From: Salipiger mucosus DSM 16094
GTDB taxonomy: Bacteria; Pseudomonadota; Alphaproteobacteria; Rhodobacterales; Rhodobacteraceae
Reading direction: 5' to 3'
NCBI RefSeq assembly: GCF_000442255.1
Contig: NZ_KE557274.1
Location: forward strand, 286,585-350,584
Length of the DNA stretch: 64,000 bases
Below are positions 7,864 to 19,383 of the stretch, one piece after another; within the stretch, counting starts at the first letter, position 1, and each line of letters begins with the position of its first letter. The translations under genes were made by a program, and so were the position numbers. The notes beneath the pieces were generated by a model. The model saw nothing but the letters and a program-made list of their open reading frames with translations, made no database searches and was not told where the DNA came from.

Positions 7864-9000
7864 TTACCCGGTTTCCTGAAGAAACGTGGGGAAGGCGACG
7901 TTCAGGTCATCTTCCTTTTTGGATCTGGCTTCCGGTTCACGGTTAGCTTCAGAGCCCTCACTTTCCGCAGTGGCGTCCGAGCTCTCTGCTTCCTGGGCGC
8001 CATCCTCCGCGGCCAGCATCGCGATATCGTCGACGTTCTGCTCGGCCCCGTCTTCAGTCTCGCCGGCGATTTCGGAAGCGAGATCCGAGACCAAGTCGGC
8101 ATGGGGATCGTCTTCGGGCGATGGTTCGTCGTCGGCCTCATTTTCGAGATCTTCCGGCTCATCCTCGGAGGCCAGATCCGCTTCGTCCTGCGCTTCCTGC
8201 AGAAAGTCCGTTTCGTCGGTGTCGTCCGACGCTTCGGAAACTTCCGAGGTGACCTCGTCTGCAGTGCTCTTATCGTCAGCATCCCCTTCGGATTCCTCCG
8301 ACATGGTGACATCGGTCACATCGGCGTCGTCTGCCTCGCTTTTGGCGCCATCCGCGTCATCAACCGACGGACCCTGAGCATCTTCGTCGCTCTCGGATCC
8401 TGCCTCCGAGGTTTCGGCATCCGAATTCGCGGTCTCGATGTCCTGGGCCGACGCGGCTTCGGGCATTGCGGTTTCGGATCCCTGCACCTGGGACGTCTCC
8501 ACGGTCACCATGGTATCGTCGGCAACGGGGGCATCGGCCGCCGCAGCATCGTCGACATTCTCGGCCTGCGGTGCCTCCACTTCGGTGTCCTGCACAGGCG
8601 TCGCCGGCACAGCCGATGCCTCGGCGGTGGCTGCGATCTCGGTCGTTTCCTCGGACTTGGCCGACTTGCTGGCTTTCTTGCGGTTGCCGCCGCGCCGTTT
8701 CTGTTTGACCTCGACCTTATCGATCATGCCCATCTCGGCGAGCTGCGACACACGGCTGTCGATCATGTTCCGGGTCTTGTCGGCATCGAGATCCTCGGGA
8801 AGGTCTCCGAGGAATTCCTCGAAATCCTGGTGTCCCTGGTCGAGACGCCCCTGCGCGTCTGCGCCCTTCTTGCGCAGCGCCTCGAGGGCCGCTTCCATCT
8901 CGGAAATCTCGCTGTTCAGATTGGCGACCTCGGACTCGGTCTGGGTTACGCGAACGGCAATCTTTTCGCCGTCGCCGATAATGGTCAGAAGATCCTTCAT
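7864..9000 (-). CDS. Acidic coiled-coil protein with long disordered tail
   Basis: A 378-residue protein. Residues 1-70 are coiled-coil heptads (VTQTESEVANLNSEISEMEAAL). Residues about 85-115 include IDSRVSQLAEMGMIDKVEV and then a basic patch KQKRRGGNRKKASKSAK. Residues 120-360 are extremely acidic and rich in Ala, Ser, Asp, Glu and Thr. The C-terminus returns to DDLNVAFPTFLQ. No enzyme motif is visible. The basic patch plus acidic tail resembles nucleoid- or scaffold-associated proteins, but that is inference. It has its own promoter and lies between the H-NS-like gene and gyrA. Confidence 0.65.
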   Translation of the reverse strand: MKDLLTIIGDGEKIAVRVTQTESEVANLNSEISEMEAALEALRKKGADAQGRLDQGHQDFEEFLGDLPEDLDADKTRNMIDSRVSQLAEMGMIDKVEVKQKRRGGNRKKASKSAKSEETTEIAATAEASAVPATPVQDTEVEAPQAENVDDAAAADAPVADDTMVTVETSQVQGSETAMPEAASAQDIETANSDAETSEAGSESDEDAQGPSVDDADGAKSEADDADVTDVTMSEESEGDADDKSTADEVTSEVSEASDDTDETDFLQEAQDEADLASEDEPEDLENEADDEPSPEDDPHADLVSDLASEIAGETEDGAEQNVDDIAMLAAEDGAQEAESSDATAESEGSEANREPEARSKKEDDLNVAFPTFLQETG

Positions 9001-9023
9001 GTCTTGCTCCTTTGGTCCCGTCT

Positions 9024-9053
9024 ATTCTATGACAACATAGAGTGGGCTGTCAA
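9024..9053 (-). promoter_or_regulatory. Sigma-70-type promoter for the coiled-coil gene
   Basis: On the minus strand TTGACA (9048-9053) and TAGAAT (9024-9029) are 18 bases apart, just upstream of the gene starting at 9000. An AAGGAG ribosome binding site follows. Confidence 0.6.
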
Positions 9054-9068
9054 TACAATAAGAATAGG

Positions 9069-9087
9069 GGCCGGGAATTTCCCGGCC
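9069..9087 (-). terminator. Terminator after gyrA
   Basis: The palindrome GGCCGGGAATTTCCCGGCC begins six bases past the gyrA stop, and the minus strand continues CCTATTCTTATT. This is a compact GC stem with a T-rich tail. Confidence 0.7.
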
Positions 9088-9092
9088 TCGCA

Positions 9093-11795
9093 TTATTCTT
9101 CCGTGGCGTCGTTCTCGGTCGCCGGGATCCTGGCCACCGTGGTGATGGTCTTGCCTTCATCAATGTTGAAGAGCTTGACCCCCTGCGTGGTTCGACCTGC
9201 TTTCCGGATACCTTCGACCGGGATGCGGATCGTCTGTCCATCCTTCGTCATCATGACCAGGCCATCACCTTCGGTCACAGGAAAGCAGGTCAGCAACGGG
9301 CCCGTCTTCTTGTTGATCTGGGCGGCCGAGAACCCTTTTCCGCCCCGGTTGGTGGTCCGGTACTCGTAGGCACTGGACCTCTTGGCGAAACCGTTTTCGG
9401 AAACGGTGATGAGGATGTCTTCCTGGTCGGCCAATTGCTGCATCCGCTCGGAGGTCAGTTCGACCTCGCGTTCGGAATTCTCGCCGCCCAGGATGGTTTT
9501 CCCGCCGGCATTGTAGGCTTGCCGTTCTTCTTCGCTTGCGTCGTTCCCGGACAGGAGGCATGCGCTGATGATGCGGTCACCCTTGGCAAGCGACATTCCC
9601 CGGACACCGGTGGAGGTGCGCGATGCAATAACCCTCAGGTCCCCGACACGCACACGCAGGCACTGGCCCTTCTGCGTCGCCATGAGGATGGTGTCCTCGT
9701 CACTGCAGAGAAGGACGTTCACCAGCTTGCCCTTGGGATTCCCGTTCTCATCATCGAGCGGCATGGCGATCTTCCCGCGCTTGTTGACGTTGGAGAAGTC
9801 CGATGCGCGGCTGCGACGGATGTTTCCAAAATCGGTGACGAAGACCATGCTGAGTCCCTCTGCCTCTTCCTCGGTTTCCGGCATCGGGATCACCGAAGAC
9901 AGACGTTCGCCTTCGGTCGAGCGCAGCTGCATGTAGTTGATCATCGGCCGGCCTCGGGCGTTGATGGCGCCTTCGGGAAGTTGCCAGGCCTTCAGCTTGT
10001 GGGCGATCCCGCGCGAAGTGAAGAAGAGCAGGGGACTGTGCGAAGAGCAGGTCATCACGGATGTGATGAAGTCCCCGTCCTTCATGTCCATGCCACTGCG
10101 ACCTTTTCCGCCACGCTTCTGCTCACGGTAGCTTTCGAGGTCGGTCCGCTTGACGTATCCGCCATTGGTGAAGCTGAGAACCACATCTCGACGGTCGATG
10201 AGATCCTCGTCCGACAGAATGTCCAGTTCGTTTGCCTCGATCCGGGTCCGGCGTTCATCGGAGAACTTCTCCCGGGCCTCGATGAGTTCCTGCTCGACGA
10301 CACCGATCAGGACATCACGGTTGTTCAGGATCCGGACGTAGCCACGGATCTCCGCGGAAATCTCGCGCGAGCGCTCGGCGATCTTGTCACGTTCCATGCC
10401 GGTCAGGCTGCGCAGGTTCAGGGAAAGAATGGCGGAAGCCTGCCCCTCGTTGAGGTAGAATTCCTTCTCGGCCGAGTGGAATTCATTGTCCGGGTCCGCA
10501 TCCTCCAGGAGCTTCTGGAAATCGCCCTCGACCGGGAAGGCAAGCTGCATGAGACGGGTACGCGCATGATCGCCATCGGACGATGACTTGATGAGATCGA
10601 CCACCTTGTCGACCAAGGATACGGCGGCATACAGCCCCACCTGCTTCACCAACGCATCGCGGGCCTTGGTCAGGTCATGGATGGTCCGCCGGCGCACCAC
10701 GTCCTTGCGGAAGTCAACGAACGCCTCGATCTGCTCCATCAGGCTCATCACCTTCGGGCGCCCGTAAATATCCAGACAGGTCGCATTCACGGCGAAGGAC
10801 GACACCAGGTCGGTGTTCTTCCGAAGCTTGTTCAAGATCAGGTTGGGATCGGCGTCCCGGCGCAGTTCGATCACCACGCGCACGTTGTTCTCCCGGTCGG
10901 ACTCGTCCCGGACGTCCGTGATCCCCTCGAGAACACGTTCGTTCAGGAGGTGGGCGATCTTTTCCTGGAACGTCGCCTTGTTCACGTTGTAGGGCAGCTC
11001 ACTGATGACGATGCGGCTCTTGCCGTTCTTCATCTCCTCGATGTCCGACACCCCGCTGATCGCGATCACGCCGCGGCCGTCCTCGTAGGCTTCGCGGATC
11101 CCGGACTTGCCCCGGATCACCCCGCCGGTCGGGAAGTCGGGGCCGGGCATGACCTTCATGATTTCCGATAGATCGGCTTCGGGCGATTTCAGCTTGAGCA
11201 GGCAAGCGTCGATGGCTTCGGCAGGGTTGTGGGGCGGCATCTTGGTGGCCATGCCCACGGCAATGCCCGCGCCGCCATTGATGATCAGGTTTGGGATCAC
11301 AGTCGGGAGCACGACAGGCTCCACGTCCTTGTTGTCGTAGGTGGGCGTCCAGTCGACGGTGGAGCGCTCGTAGTCCCGGGTCATCTCGTGCGCGGCCCGT
11401 GTCATGCGGGCCTCGGTGTAGCGCATGGCCGCCGGACTGTCTCCGTCGAGGGAGCCGAAGTTGCCTTGCCCGTCGACGAGCGGCAGGCGCATCGCGAAGT
11501 CCTGCTCCATGCGCACCATGGTGTCGTAGATCGCGGAGTCACCGTGCGGGTGAAGGGAACCCATCACGTCCCCGACGATCCTTGCCGACTTGCTGTAGGC
11601 CTTGTCCTTGGAATAGCCGCCCTTGATCATCGCGAAGAGGATCCGGCGATGCACGGGCTTGAGGCCGTCGCGAATGTCGGGAAGGGCTCGAGACACGATC
11701 ACCGACATCGCGTAGTCCAGGTAGGACGTTTGCATGACCTGGCTGATGTCCACGTCGTCGGAGGAAGACGGGTTCTCGATTGCTTCTTGCGTCAT
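9093..11795 (-). CDS. gyrA: DNA gyrase subunit A
   Basis: A 900-residue GyrA, full length for Alphaproteobacteria. The catalytic tyrosine is Y126 in AAMRYTEAR. The quinolone-determining region reads [10 protein letters not shown] (82-91) with Ser87 and Asp91, the usual sensitive-type residues. The GyrA box QKRGGKG lies near residue 559 at the start of the DNA-wrapping C-terminal domain, which separates GyrA from ParC. With GyrB it introduces negative supercoils using ATP. It has its own promoter and terminator. gyrB is 1.4 kb upstream on the same strand, separated by two small genes. Confidence 0.97.
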   Translation of the reverse strand: MTQEAIENPSSSDDVDISQVMQTSYLDYAMSVIVSRALPDIRDGLKPVHRRILFAMIKGGYSKDKAYSKSARIVGDVMGSLHPHGDSAIYDTMVRMEQDFAMRLPLVDGQGNFGSLDGDSPAAMRYTEARMTRAAHEMTRDYERSTVDWTPTYDNKDVEPVVLPTVIPNLIINGGAGIAVGMATKMPPHNPAEAIDACLLKLKSPEADLSEIMKVMPGPDFPTGGVIRGKSGIREAYEDGRGVIAISGVSDIEEMKNGKSRIVISELPYNVNKATFQEKIAHLLNERVLEGITDVRDESDRENNVRVVIELRRDADPNLILNKLRKNTDLVSSFAVNATCLDIYGRPKVMSLMEQIEAFVDFRKDVVRRRTIHDLTKARDALVKQVGLYAAVSLVDKVVDLIKSSSDGDHARTRLMQLAFPVEGDFQKLLEDADPDNEFHSAEKEFYLNEGQASAILSLNLRSLTGMERDKIAERSREISAEIRGYVRILNNRDVLIGVVEQELIEAREKFSDERRTRIEANELDILSDEDLIDRRDVVLSFTNGGYVKRTDLESYREQKRGGKGRSGMDMKDGDFITSVMTCSSHSPLLFFTSRGIAHKLKAWQLPEGAINARGRPMINYMQLRSTEGERLSSVIPMPETEEEAEGLSMVFVTDFGNIRRSRASDFSNVNKRGKIAMPLDDENGNPKGKLVNVLLCSDEDTILMATQKGQCLRVRVGDLRVIASRTSTGVRGMSLAKGDRIISACLLSGNDASEEERQAYNAGGKTILGGENSEREVELTSERMQQLADQEDILITVSENGFAKRSSAYEYRTTNRGGKGFSAAQINKKTGPLLTCFPVTEGDGLVMMTKDGQTIRIPVEGIRKAGRTTQGVKLFNIDEGKTITTVARIPATENDATEE

Positions 11796-11821
11796 TGGAA
11801 TGCCTTTTAATGTCTTGCGGC

Positions 11822-11850
11822 AATCTATCCTTAAAAGGTTTCCGTGTCAA
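11822..11850 (-). promoter_or_regulatory. gyrA promoter
   Basis: On the minus strand TTGACA (11845-11850) is 17 bases from TAGATT (11822-11827), 27 bases upstream of the gyrA ATG. The -35 box shares GTTGACAC with the gyrB -35. Confidence 0.65.
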
Positions 11851-11877
11851 CAAACGCAAAGAATAGCTGAAAACAGG

Positions 11878-11903
11878 AAGGGCGGGCACCTTGGCCCGCC
11901 CTT
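11878..11903 (-). terminator. Terminator after the bactofilin gene
   Basis: A perfect 10-bp stem, AAGGGCGGGC and GCCCGCCCTT, with a six-base loop, lies 30 bases past the bactofilin stop. The minus strand then reads CCTGTTTT. Confidence 0.75.
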
Positions 11904-11932
11904 GTGCTGATGCGCACGCTGCGCTGGACTGA

Positions 11933-12451
11933 TCAGTCCGACGTCGCGTGGGAGAGGTCGCGTCCCGGGGCACTCGGACGGGGAGTGTACCCGGCTGCCT
12001 CTCGCTGCTCAGCGGGGGTAGGTTTCTGCTCGGCAGAATGGGTTTTCATGATGCGCGGGTGGCGGCGGACCGACGGACCGGCATTCTGGACGGCGTCTTC
12101 CTCGGGGCTGTCGAGGTTGGCCTGGCGGATCTTGGCGCCCGGCTCCAGGCCGTACTTGATGGCCATGAAGTTGCCTTCGAGCGTCGCCGACGCGGTCACG
12201 AAGATGTTGTTGGCGGTGACATCGCCAACGAGACGGCCGGAGCTGGACACGGTATCGGCATCCACGTTGCCGTCGACGTTGCCGTCCAGCTCGATCATCA
12301 GCTTGTTGCAGCTGATGTTTCCCTCGAAATCACCGACGATGCGAACATCGCCCTCTGTCTCGAAGTCGCCCCGGAAAACGCCGCCGGATGCGAAGACGGT
12401 CACGTCACTGGACGTGTCGCCGGTGTTTGCAGTTTCGTTCCTGGAATCCAT
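11933..12451 (-). CDS. Bactofilin-family polymer-forming protein
   Basis: A 172-residue protein with a central bactofilin beta-helix (about residues 12-110), seen as repeats of short hydrophobic/Gly strands: VFRGDFETEGDVRIVGDF, then DGNVDGNVDADTV, SGRLVGDVTANN and ATLEGNFMAI. Both termini are disordered; the C-terminal tail is Pro- and Arg-rich. Bactofilins form nucleotide-independent filaments used in cell shape, stalk or chromosome-organising roles. The start at 12451 has a good AGGAG site. An in-frame ATG at 12544 sits next to the -10 and would precede the transcription start. Confidence 0.8.
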   Translation of the reverse strand: MDSRNETANTGDTSSDVTVFASGGVFRGDFETEGDVRIVGDFEGNISCNKLMIELDGNVDGNVDADTVSSSGRLVGDVTANNIFVTASATLEGNFMAIKYGLEPGAKIRQANLDSPEEDAVQNAGPSVRRHPRIMKTHSAEQKPTPAEQREAAGYTPRPSAPGRDLSHATSD

Positions 12452-12544
12452 TCTGATCTGATCTCCTAATCTATCATGCTCCCCTGGCCACCCGTCTGGC
12501 CCGAAGTGCTCAGTGAAAGCCTTGCCGTCAAGCAAAGTAAGCAT

Positions 12545-12573
12545 TGAATACCCCTGAAAAGGATAGAAGTCAA
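12545..12573 (-). promoter_or_regulatory. Promoter for the bactofilin gene
   Basis: On the minus strand TTGACT (12568-12573) and TATTCA (12545-12550) are 17 bases apart. The transcript would carry about 85 bases of leader before the ATG at 12451. Confidence 0.55.
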
Positions 12574-12671
12574 CAGATTTGATGAAAAACTTCGAGAAAA
12601 GATGGGTCGAAAAGAATAGGGCAGGTCCGCGGCAAGGTTTCCGGCATGCCTCCCCGGGTCTCATCCAAGAA

Positions 12672-12704
12672 AGACCCCGCGAAGCCGGGAGCTGCGCGGG
12701 GTCT
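12672..12704 (-). terminator. Terminator of the gyrB operon
   Basis: A perfect 10-bp stem AGACCCCGCG / CGCGGGGTCT with a 13-base loop lies 30 bases after the stop at 12734. The minus strand continues TTCTTGG. It ends the gyrB transcript before the bactofilin promoter. Confidence 0.8.
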
Positions 12705-12733
12705 CGACGTGGTTCTTGCGGTCGATCCGGAGA

Positions 12734-15680
<2,947 letters not shown>

Positions 15681-15707
15681 TTAATGAGCGGCGGCGCATA
15701 AATTGTT

Positions 15708-15736
15708 GTTGACAAAACTTAAATTAGCATGTCAAC
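15708..15736. promoter_or_regulatory. GTTGACA inverted repeat before the ribbon-helix-helix gene
   Basis: GTTGACA (15708-15714) and TGTCAAC (15730-15736) form a 7-bp inverted repeat with a 15-base AT-rich spacer. A third copy, TGTCAAC at 15665-15671, is the gyrB -35 region. The repeat lies just before the regulator ATG at 15759, so it could be its operator. Confidence 0.4.
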
Positions 15737-15758
15737 TGTGCGGCGAATGGAGTCGAGC

Positions 15759-16190
15759 ATGAAGTTGAAATCAGCCATACCGCCGAGCAGGCAAGGAAAG
15801 AAGCAAGTCATCGCATACGTCGAACCAGCGCTGGCCGAAGCGGTGGAACGGAAAGAAGAACAGGACGGTGTGTCCAAGCAGGAAGTCGTTGCCCGTGCGA
15901 TCAACGCGGTCATGACCGCCCATGGGAAGAAACCGCTCCTGGAGATGGGACATCATCGCATCGTGCGCCGGAGGAACGGAAAATCAAAGGCGCGCAGCAA
16001 CGATCAGACCCCGCACTGCCGGCGTGGCCGCCGCGGCGTGGGCGGGTGGTACGACTACGGGAAAGTTCAGCAGCTGGCCGAGTTTTCGCAGGAGATCGAC
16101 CTGTCCATTCAGGCCATCGTGGAGATGGGCCTAAAGGACATCACCGGCATGCAATCTCTGTACGAAAAGCAATCCGAAATCGCGGACTGA
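15759..16190 (+). CDS. Ribbon-helix-helix DNA-binding protein
   Basis: A 143-residue basic protein. Residues about 15-60 fit a ribbon-helix-helix domain: the strand KKQVIAYVEP, then ALAEAVERKEEQDG, then VSKQEVVARAINAVMTAHG. A Lys/Arg-rich linker follows, then a helical C-terminal part (VQQLAEFSQEIDLSIQAIVEMG). The start at 15759 has GGAG six bases upstream; an in-frame ATG at 15729 lies inside the inverted repeat. It diverges from gyrB and may autoregulate through the GTTGACA sites. Confidence 0.65.
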   Translation: MKLKSAIPPSRQGKKQVIAYVEPALAEAVERKEEQDGVSKQEVVARAINAVMTAHGKKPLLEMGHHRIVRRRNGKSKARSNDQTPHCRRGRRGVGGWYDYGKVQQLAEFSQEIDLSIQAIVEMGLKDITGMQSLYEKQSEIAD

Positions 16191-16275
16191 CCAACGGCGG
16201 CTGCGGCAGGGCACGGTGGTGCGCCATGCCGCAGCCGATCCGTCAGGGCTTGACTGGCTTGAAGTGCTATCGACG

Positions 16276-16560
16276 TCAAGGAGACGACAGGTTGGGCGCG
16301 TGCTGGACACGCTCAACGGCGGCGTCGAAAATGTCTCCGTAGCCTGGTCTGTCCGCGCCAGTCCCGACAAAGCTGGGATCCACGCCCAGTTCCGCGCACC
16401 ATTCGTCGAAATCGATCTCGTCCGCCGCATACTGCTCGCGGGCGACATCCTCGTAGTCGGGATTGTCGTCCAGGGCCTTTTCGACCGCAGCGGCCAGTAT
16501 GCACTGATCTGCTTCCTCTCTCGTCAAGTCCGCCACATTCTCTTCGCGTGTGTTGGTCAT
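16276..16560 (-). CDS. Small acidic orphan protein
   Basis: A 94-residue acidic protein rich in Asp, Glu and Ala, with a helical first half (EEADQCILAAAVEKAL) and an acidic middle (YAADEIDFDEWCAEL). No transmembrane segment or known motif. It lies beyond a strong terminator, so it is probably transcribed separately from the gene at 16634. Confidence 0.5.
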   Translation of the reverse strand: MTNTREENVADLTREEADQCILAAAVEKALDDNPDYEDVAREQYAADEIDFDEWCAELGVDPSFVGTGADRPGYGDIFDAAVERVQHAPNLSSP

Positions 16561-16573
16561 CTGAATCTCCGTG

Positions 16574-16604
16574 AAAAAAAAGAGCTGCCCCGAAGGACAG
16601 CCCT
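16574..16604 (-). terminator. Strong rho-independent terminator
   Basis: On the minus strand the stem AGGGCTGTCC / GGGCAGCTCT with a TTCG tetraloop is followed by eight Ts (A-run at 16574-16581 on the plus strand). It ends the transcript of the gene at 16634. Confidence 0.88.
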
Positions 16605-16633
16605 GTTTTCGTTAGAATGCGTAGGGCCCGGGG

Positions 16634-17854
16634 TCACCCGAACCGAATGGCCGGCTCGCGCTCGCGCTCTTCCGCGTAGTCCGCCTTGTCGACCAACTCC
16701 GGGTTCGACGGGAAGAAGTAGAGCGCGTCCCCCATCTCGTCGCTGACGAAGAGTACTTTCATGTCCTCGACCTCGATCAGATCCATTTCCTGCGGCGCGT
16801 AGACCCGGCTGACGGCCCGGTGTGTCGCTTCCGGGATCTCGAGACGCTGGCCGTTCTCAAGGTAGCTCTGCACGTGAGCGCGCACGGTTGCCTGCGGGGC
16901 TTCTGCTGCCATCATCTGCTCGCTGCCGCGCGTCGATTGAAAGACGCGGACATCTTCCATCGGGGTCTCGGTCAGGGGGGCGTAGATCTGGCGCGCGGTC
17001 TTCACGATGGCAGGGTCCTGCGCCGCCATCATCGGGATCATGGTGCTCAGCGGACACAGTGCCGACGTGTGGTTGTACCCGGGCAGCTGGAAGGTCGGGC
17101 CGAGGCTGGCGAGCGCGTTTTCCCAGCTGTCGGCCGAGAGGGCCTTTTGACCCGGCTCGGCACTCACGGTCTCGCCGACGTCCCGTTCGGCCTTGGCGAC
17201 CTCGATGGCGTTGTTGAGTAGGTAGACGTCATGCTTGACGCCTTGCGGCACGTCATCGCGCTCCTCGATGCGCTGGTGCATGCCTTCGCTCAGCGCGTCG
17301 AAGAATGCGAACATGTCGAAATCGACGTCATCGGCCTTCTGGATGACGCTCTGGAAATGCGACGCGATGCGCGCGGAAAAGGTCGGCGCCACGTAGTCAC
17401 CATTGCCGTCGACGAACGACAGACTGGCGTATTCCGGCGATTCAACGGGGCGAGCGTCGAGGCGGCCGGTCTCGGCGTTGTACTCGACGATGTCGCCCAT
17501 GTCGCCCACGGCGATCACGCGGTGGTTGGACAGCTCAACGGCCCGGGTGCCCGGCTCGATGTCGCCGGAAAACCGGAAGGTGCTCTCCGCGAGCTGGTCG
17601 CGCGTCAGGACAGCCTGGCGGCCGTCATCCAGGTCGAACATGATGTCCCCCGGGCCGACCTGTACGGTCTCGCGAACGGGGATCTCATCGTAGTCGTCAT
17701 CCCACGCGTCGTGGTCCTCTTCGAAATCGACGACGATGCGGGCCTCCTGTTCAGCTTCGAAGATTGAGCTGATCTGCCCTTTCCGACCGGTGTCGGCGAC
17801 ATGAGCAAGGGTGTGAAAGCCTTCGCGCTCGAAGACGTTGGTGGCATCGGACAT
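16634..17854 (-). CDS. Orphan protein of 406 residues
   Basis: A soluble acidic protein of 406 residues with no signal peptide or membrane segment. An early acidic stretch (DFEEDHDAWDDDYDEIP, about 43-59) precedes a beta-rich region (VQVGPGDIMFDLDDG, FRFSGDIEPGT). The middle is helical (FDMFAFFDALSEGMHQRI). No catalytic motif or family is recognised. It has a promoter and a strong terminator, so it is a free-standing, probably well-expressed gene. Confidence 0.6.
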   Translation of the reverse strand: MSDATNVFEREGFHTLAHVADTGRKGQISSIFEAEQEARIVVDFEEDHDAWDDDYDEIPVRETVQVGPGDIMFDLDDGRQAVLTRDQLAESTFRFSGDIEPGTRAVELSNHRVIAVGDMGDIVEYNAETGRLDARPVESPEYASLSFVDGNGDYVAPTFSARIASHFQSVIQKADDVDFDMFAFFDALSEGMHQRIEERDDVPQGVKHDVYLLNNAIEVAKAERDVGETVSAEPGQKALSADSWENALASLGPTFQLPGYNHTSALCPLSTMIPMMAAQDPAIVKTARQIYAPLTETPMEDVRVFQSTRGSEQMMAAEAPQATVRAHVQSYLENGQRLEIPEATHRAVSRVYAPQEMDLIEVEDMKVLFVSDEMGDALYFFPSNPELVDKADYAEEREREPAIRFG

Positions 17855-17898
17855 GGAAAACTCCTCGGGTCAATGTTGGTCGTTTATTCCTATCTGAA

Positions 17899-17927
17899 AA
17901 GATAAACGAATATCGCAACCGACTCAA
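17899..17927 (-). promoter_or_regulatory. Promoter for the 406-residue orphan
   Basis: On the minus strand TTGAGT (17922-17927) and TATCTT (17899-17904) are 17 bases apart, 45 bases before the ATG at 17854. A GAGGAG ribosome binding site precedes that ATG. Confidence 0.55.
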
Positions 17928-17938
17928 GAATAGATCGG

Positions 17939-18625
17939 TCACCAGCGGTCGCAAAGAGACTGCCAATACGCGTAGGATTCCGGGGAGTCCAGCTCCCCAT
18001 GTTGTGCCTCGCGCTCCCGGACCATGGCTTGGATACGCGGGGTGATGTCATCCTTCAGTGTCCGGATCGCCCGGGAAACAACGGATGTTGAGCCGGTGTA
18101 GCTGCGGGGGAAGCGACGTCGCACACTGCGGAAAATCGACTCCCGGATGGAGGCAGCATGAGAATTCAGGACACGCCGGTTAATGTCGACATGCGTATTT
18201 TCGTGCTCCATCGTGACGTCGTACCGACAGGTATTCGGACGGAACTCGCGCGCGATGTAGACCGTGATGCTGTCATATCCCAACGAGACCTCGAGATCCG
18301 AAGGCCAGACGCAGGTGGTTCCGTCGCCCATCCTGGCCATCCTGAAATTTCCCCGGATTTCCGATGTCAGGTTCGCCACCGTCAATCCATTGACCATCGT
18401 GTCCGGGTGACGGGCAATGCGACCGTCCGAAAGTTCCGCAAGCTGACCCCGCTCCAATGAACTATCATAGACAACGTCCGTGGTAACCGGGACCAGGCGG
18501 ACATCGGCCTGAGGATACGACCGATGTCCCTGGAAGACATCGACACATCTCGCATCCCTTGCGGATGCGAAGGTCCCCAGCGTCGTCAGGACTGCGGTGG
18601 TCAAGATAAGCCGATAAAATTTCAT
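17939..18625 (-). CDS. Exported protein with an HExxH zinc-protease motif
   Basis: A 228-residue protein. The start at 18625 gives a Sec signal MKFYRLILTTAVLTTL ending at FASARDA. Residues 141-145 are HENTH in the context TMEHENTHVDINRR, matching the HExxH zinc-binding motif of metallopeptidases; His156 nearby is a candidate third ligand. Three or four Cys (C27, C105, C133, and one near the C-terminus) may form disulfides. It resembles secreted DUF922-like proteases, but that is from memory. It diverges from the DsbA-like gene at 18682, a plausible folding partner. Confidence 0.62.
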   Translation of the reverse strand: MKFYRLILTTAVLTTLGTFASARDARCVDVFQGHRSYPQADVRLVPVTTDVVYDSSLERGQLAELSDGRIARHPDTMVNGLTVANLTSEIRGNFRMARMGDGTTCVWPSDLEVSLGYDSITVYIAREFRPNTCRYDVTMEHENTHVDINRRVLNSHAASIRESIFRSVRRRFPRSYTGSTSVVSRAIRTLKDDITPRIQAMVREREAQHGELDSPESYAYWQSLCDRW

Positions 18626-18681
18626 GAAAGGACCCGCGTTGTACAATTATGGATGAACTATGCAGAAGAGTTTTCGAAACC

Positions 18682-19380
18682 ATGATCTTTCCGTCAAAGA
18701 CCGCCCTGGTGCTGATGGGGCTCTTGTCAGCCGGGCAGGTGACTGCCCAACCGTCGTCCCAGACCCCGGACGCCCCCTTGCCGGATGACTTCTTTGGTAC
18801 CTCTGAGAGCATGAAGGATCTGACCGGCCGAAACGATGACCCAGGATTCCCGATCTTTCCACGCGCGGGAAACCCGGATGCGGATGTGACCATAGAGTAC
18901 TTCTACAGCCACGATTGTGCGCCCTGTGTCGATGCATCACGTGCCCTGTTCACGCTCCTGCGCCGCGGTGAAGACATCGACGTGACCTTCCATCCAGTGG
19001 GGCTGACCGAGGAATCCTACTTCCATGCCGTGGTCGAGACCGTTCTCTACGGGATCGATCCCAAGATGTTCGAACTCTTCCACTTCGGATCCATGGCAGC
19101 TGTCGACACCGAACAGGAGCTCGATTCCAGGGTCTTCATGCGCGACATCGCGGATCGTGAAGGGCACATTGAAGTGCTCGAGGCACGCTTGGACCGCTAC
19201 GAGGAGTGGACCTCTTCCCTGGTTGTGAACTCGGAGATCCTGAAATCTTTGGAAGCCCGGGACCTGCCGGTTTTCATCGTCAATGATGCCCTCTACCAGG
19301 GGTTCGCCGGGGCCGAGGACCTTGTCAGCGCCATCCGCAGCGCGAAGGGAGAAGAGATCCTGAAATCTCGCGGCCAATAG
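18682..19380 (+). CDS. Exported DsbA-like thioredoxin-fold protein
   Basis: A 232-residue protein. The start at 18682 gives the signal MIFPSKTALVLMGLL ending at QVTAQ; an ATG at 18649 would add 11 residues before it. The thioredoxin-fold active site is C79-A-P-C82 in YSHDCAPC, and the cis-proline loop is DLPVFIVND near the C-terminus. The helical insert fits the DsbA/Com1/BdbD group, which oxidise or isomerise periplasmic disulfides. Neighbouring secreted proteins with paired Cys are possible clients. Confidence 0.75.
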   Translation: MIFPSKTALVLMGLLSAGQVTAQPSSQTPDAPLPDDFFGTSESMKDLTGRNDDPGFPIFPRAGNPDADVTIEYFYSHDCAPCVDASRALFTLLRRGEDIDVTFHPVGLTEESYFHAVVETVLYGIDPKMFELFHFGSMAAVDTEQELDSRVFMRDIADREGHIEVLEARLDRYEEWTSSLVVNSEILKSLEARDLPVFIVNDALYQGFAGAEDLVSAIRSAKGEEILKSRGQ

Positions 19381-19383
19381 GCG

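Noticed and set aside
7756..9369. A 537-codon plus-strand open frame antisense to the acidic coiled-coil gene
   Set aside because: It mirrors the low-complexity acidic codons of the minus-strand gene, has no domain, and runs on into gyrA antisense. The minus-strand gene has a promoter and ribosome binding site.
9042..10586. Large plus-strand open frames opposite gyrA
   Set aside because: Shadow of gyrA codon bias; no motifs and no ribosome binding sites.
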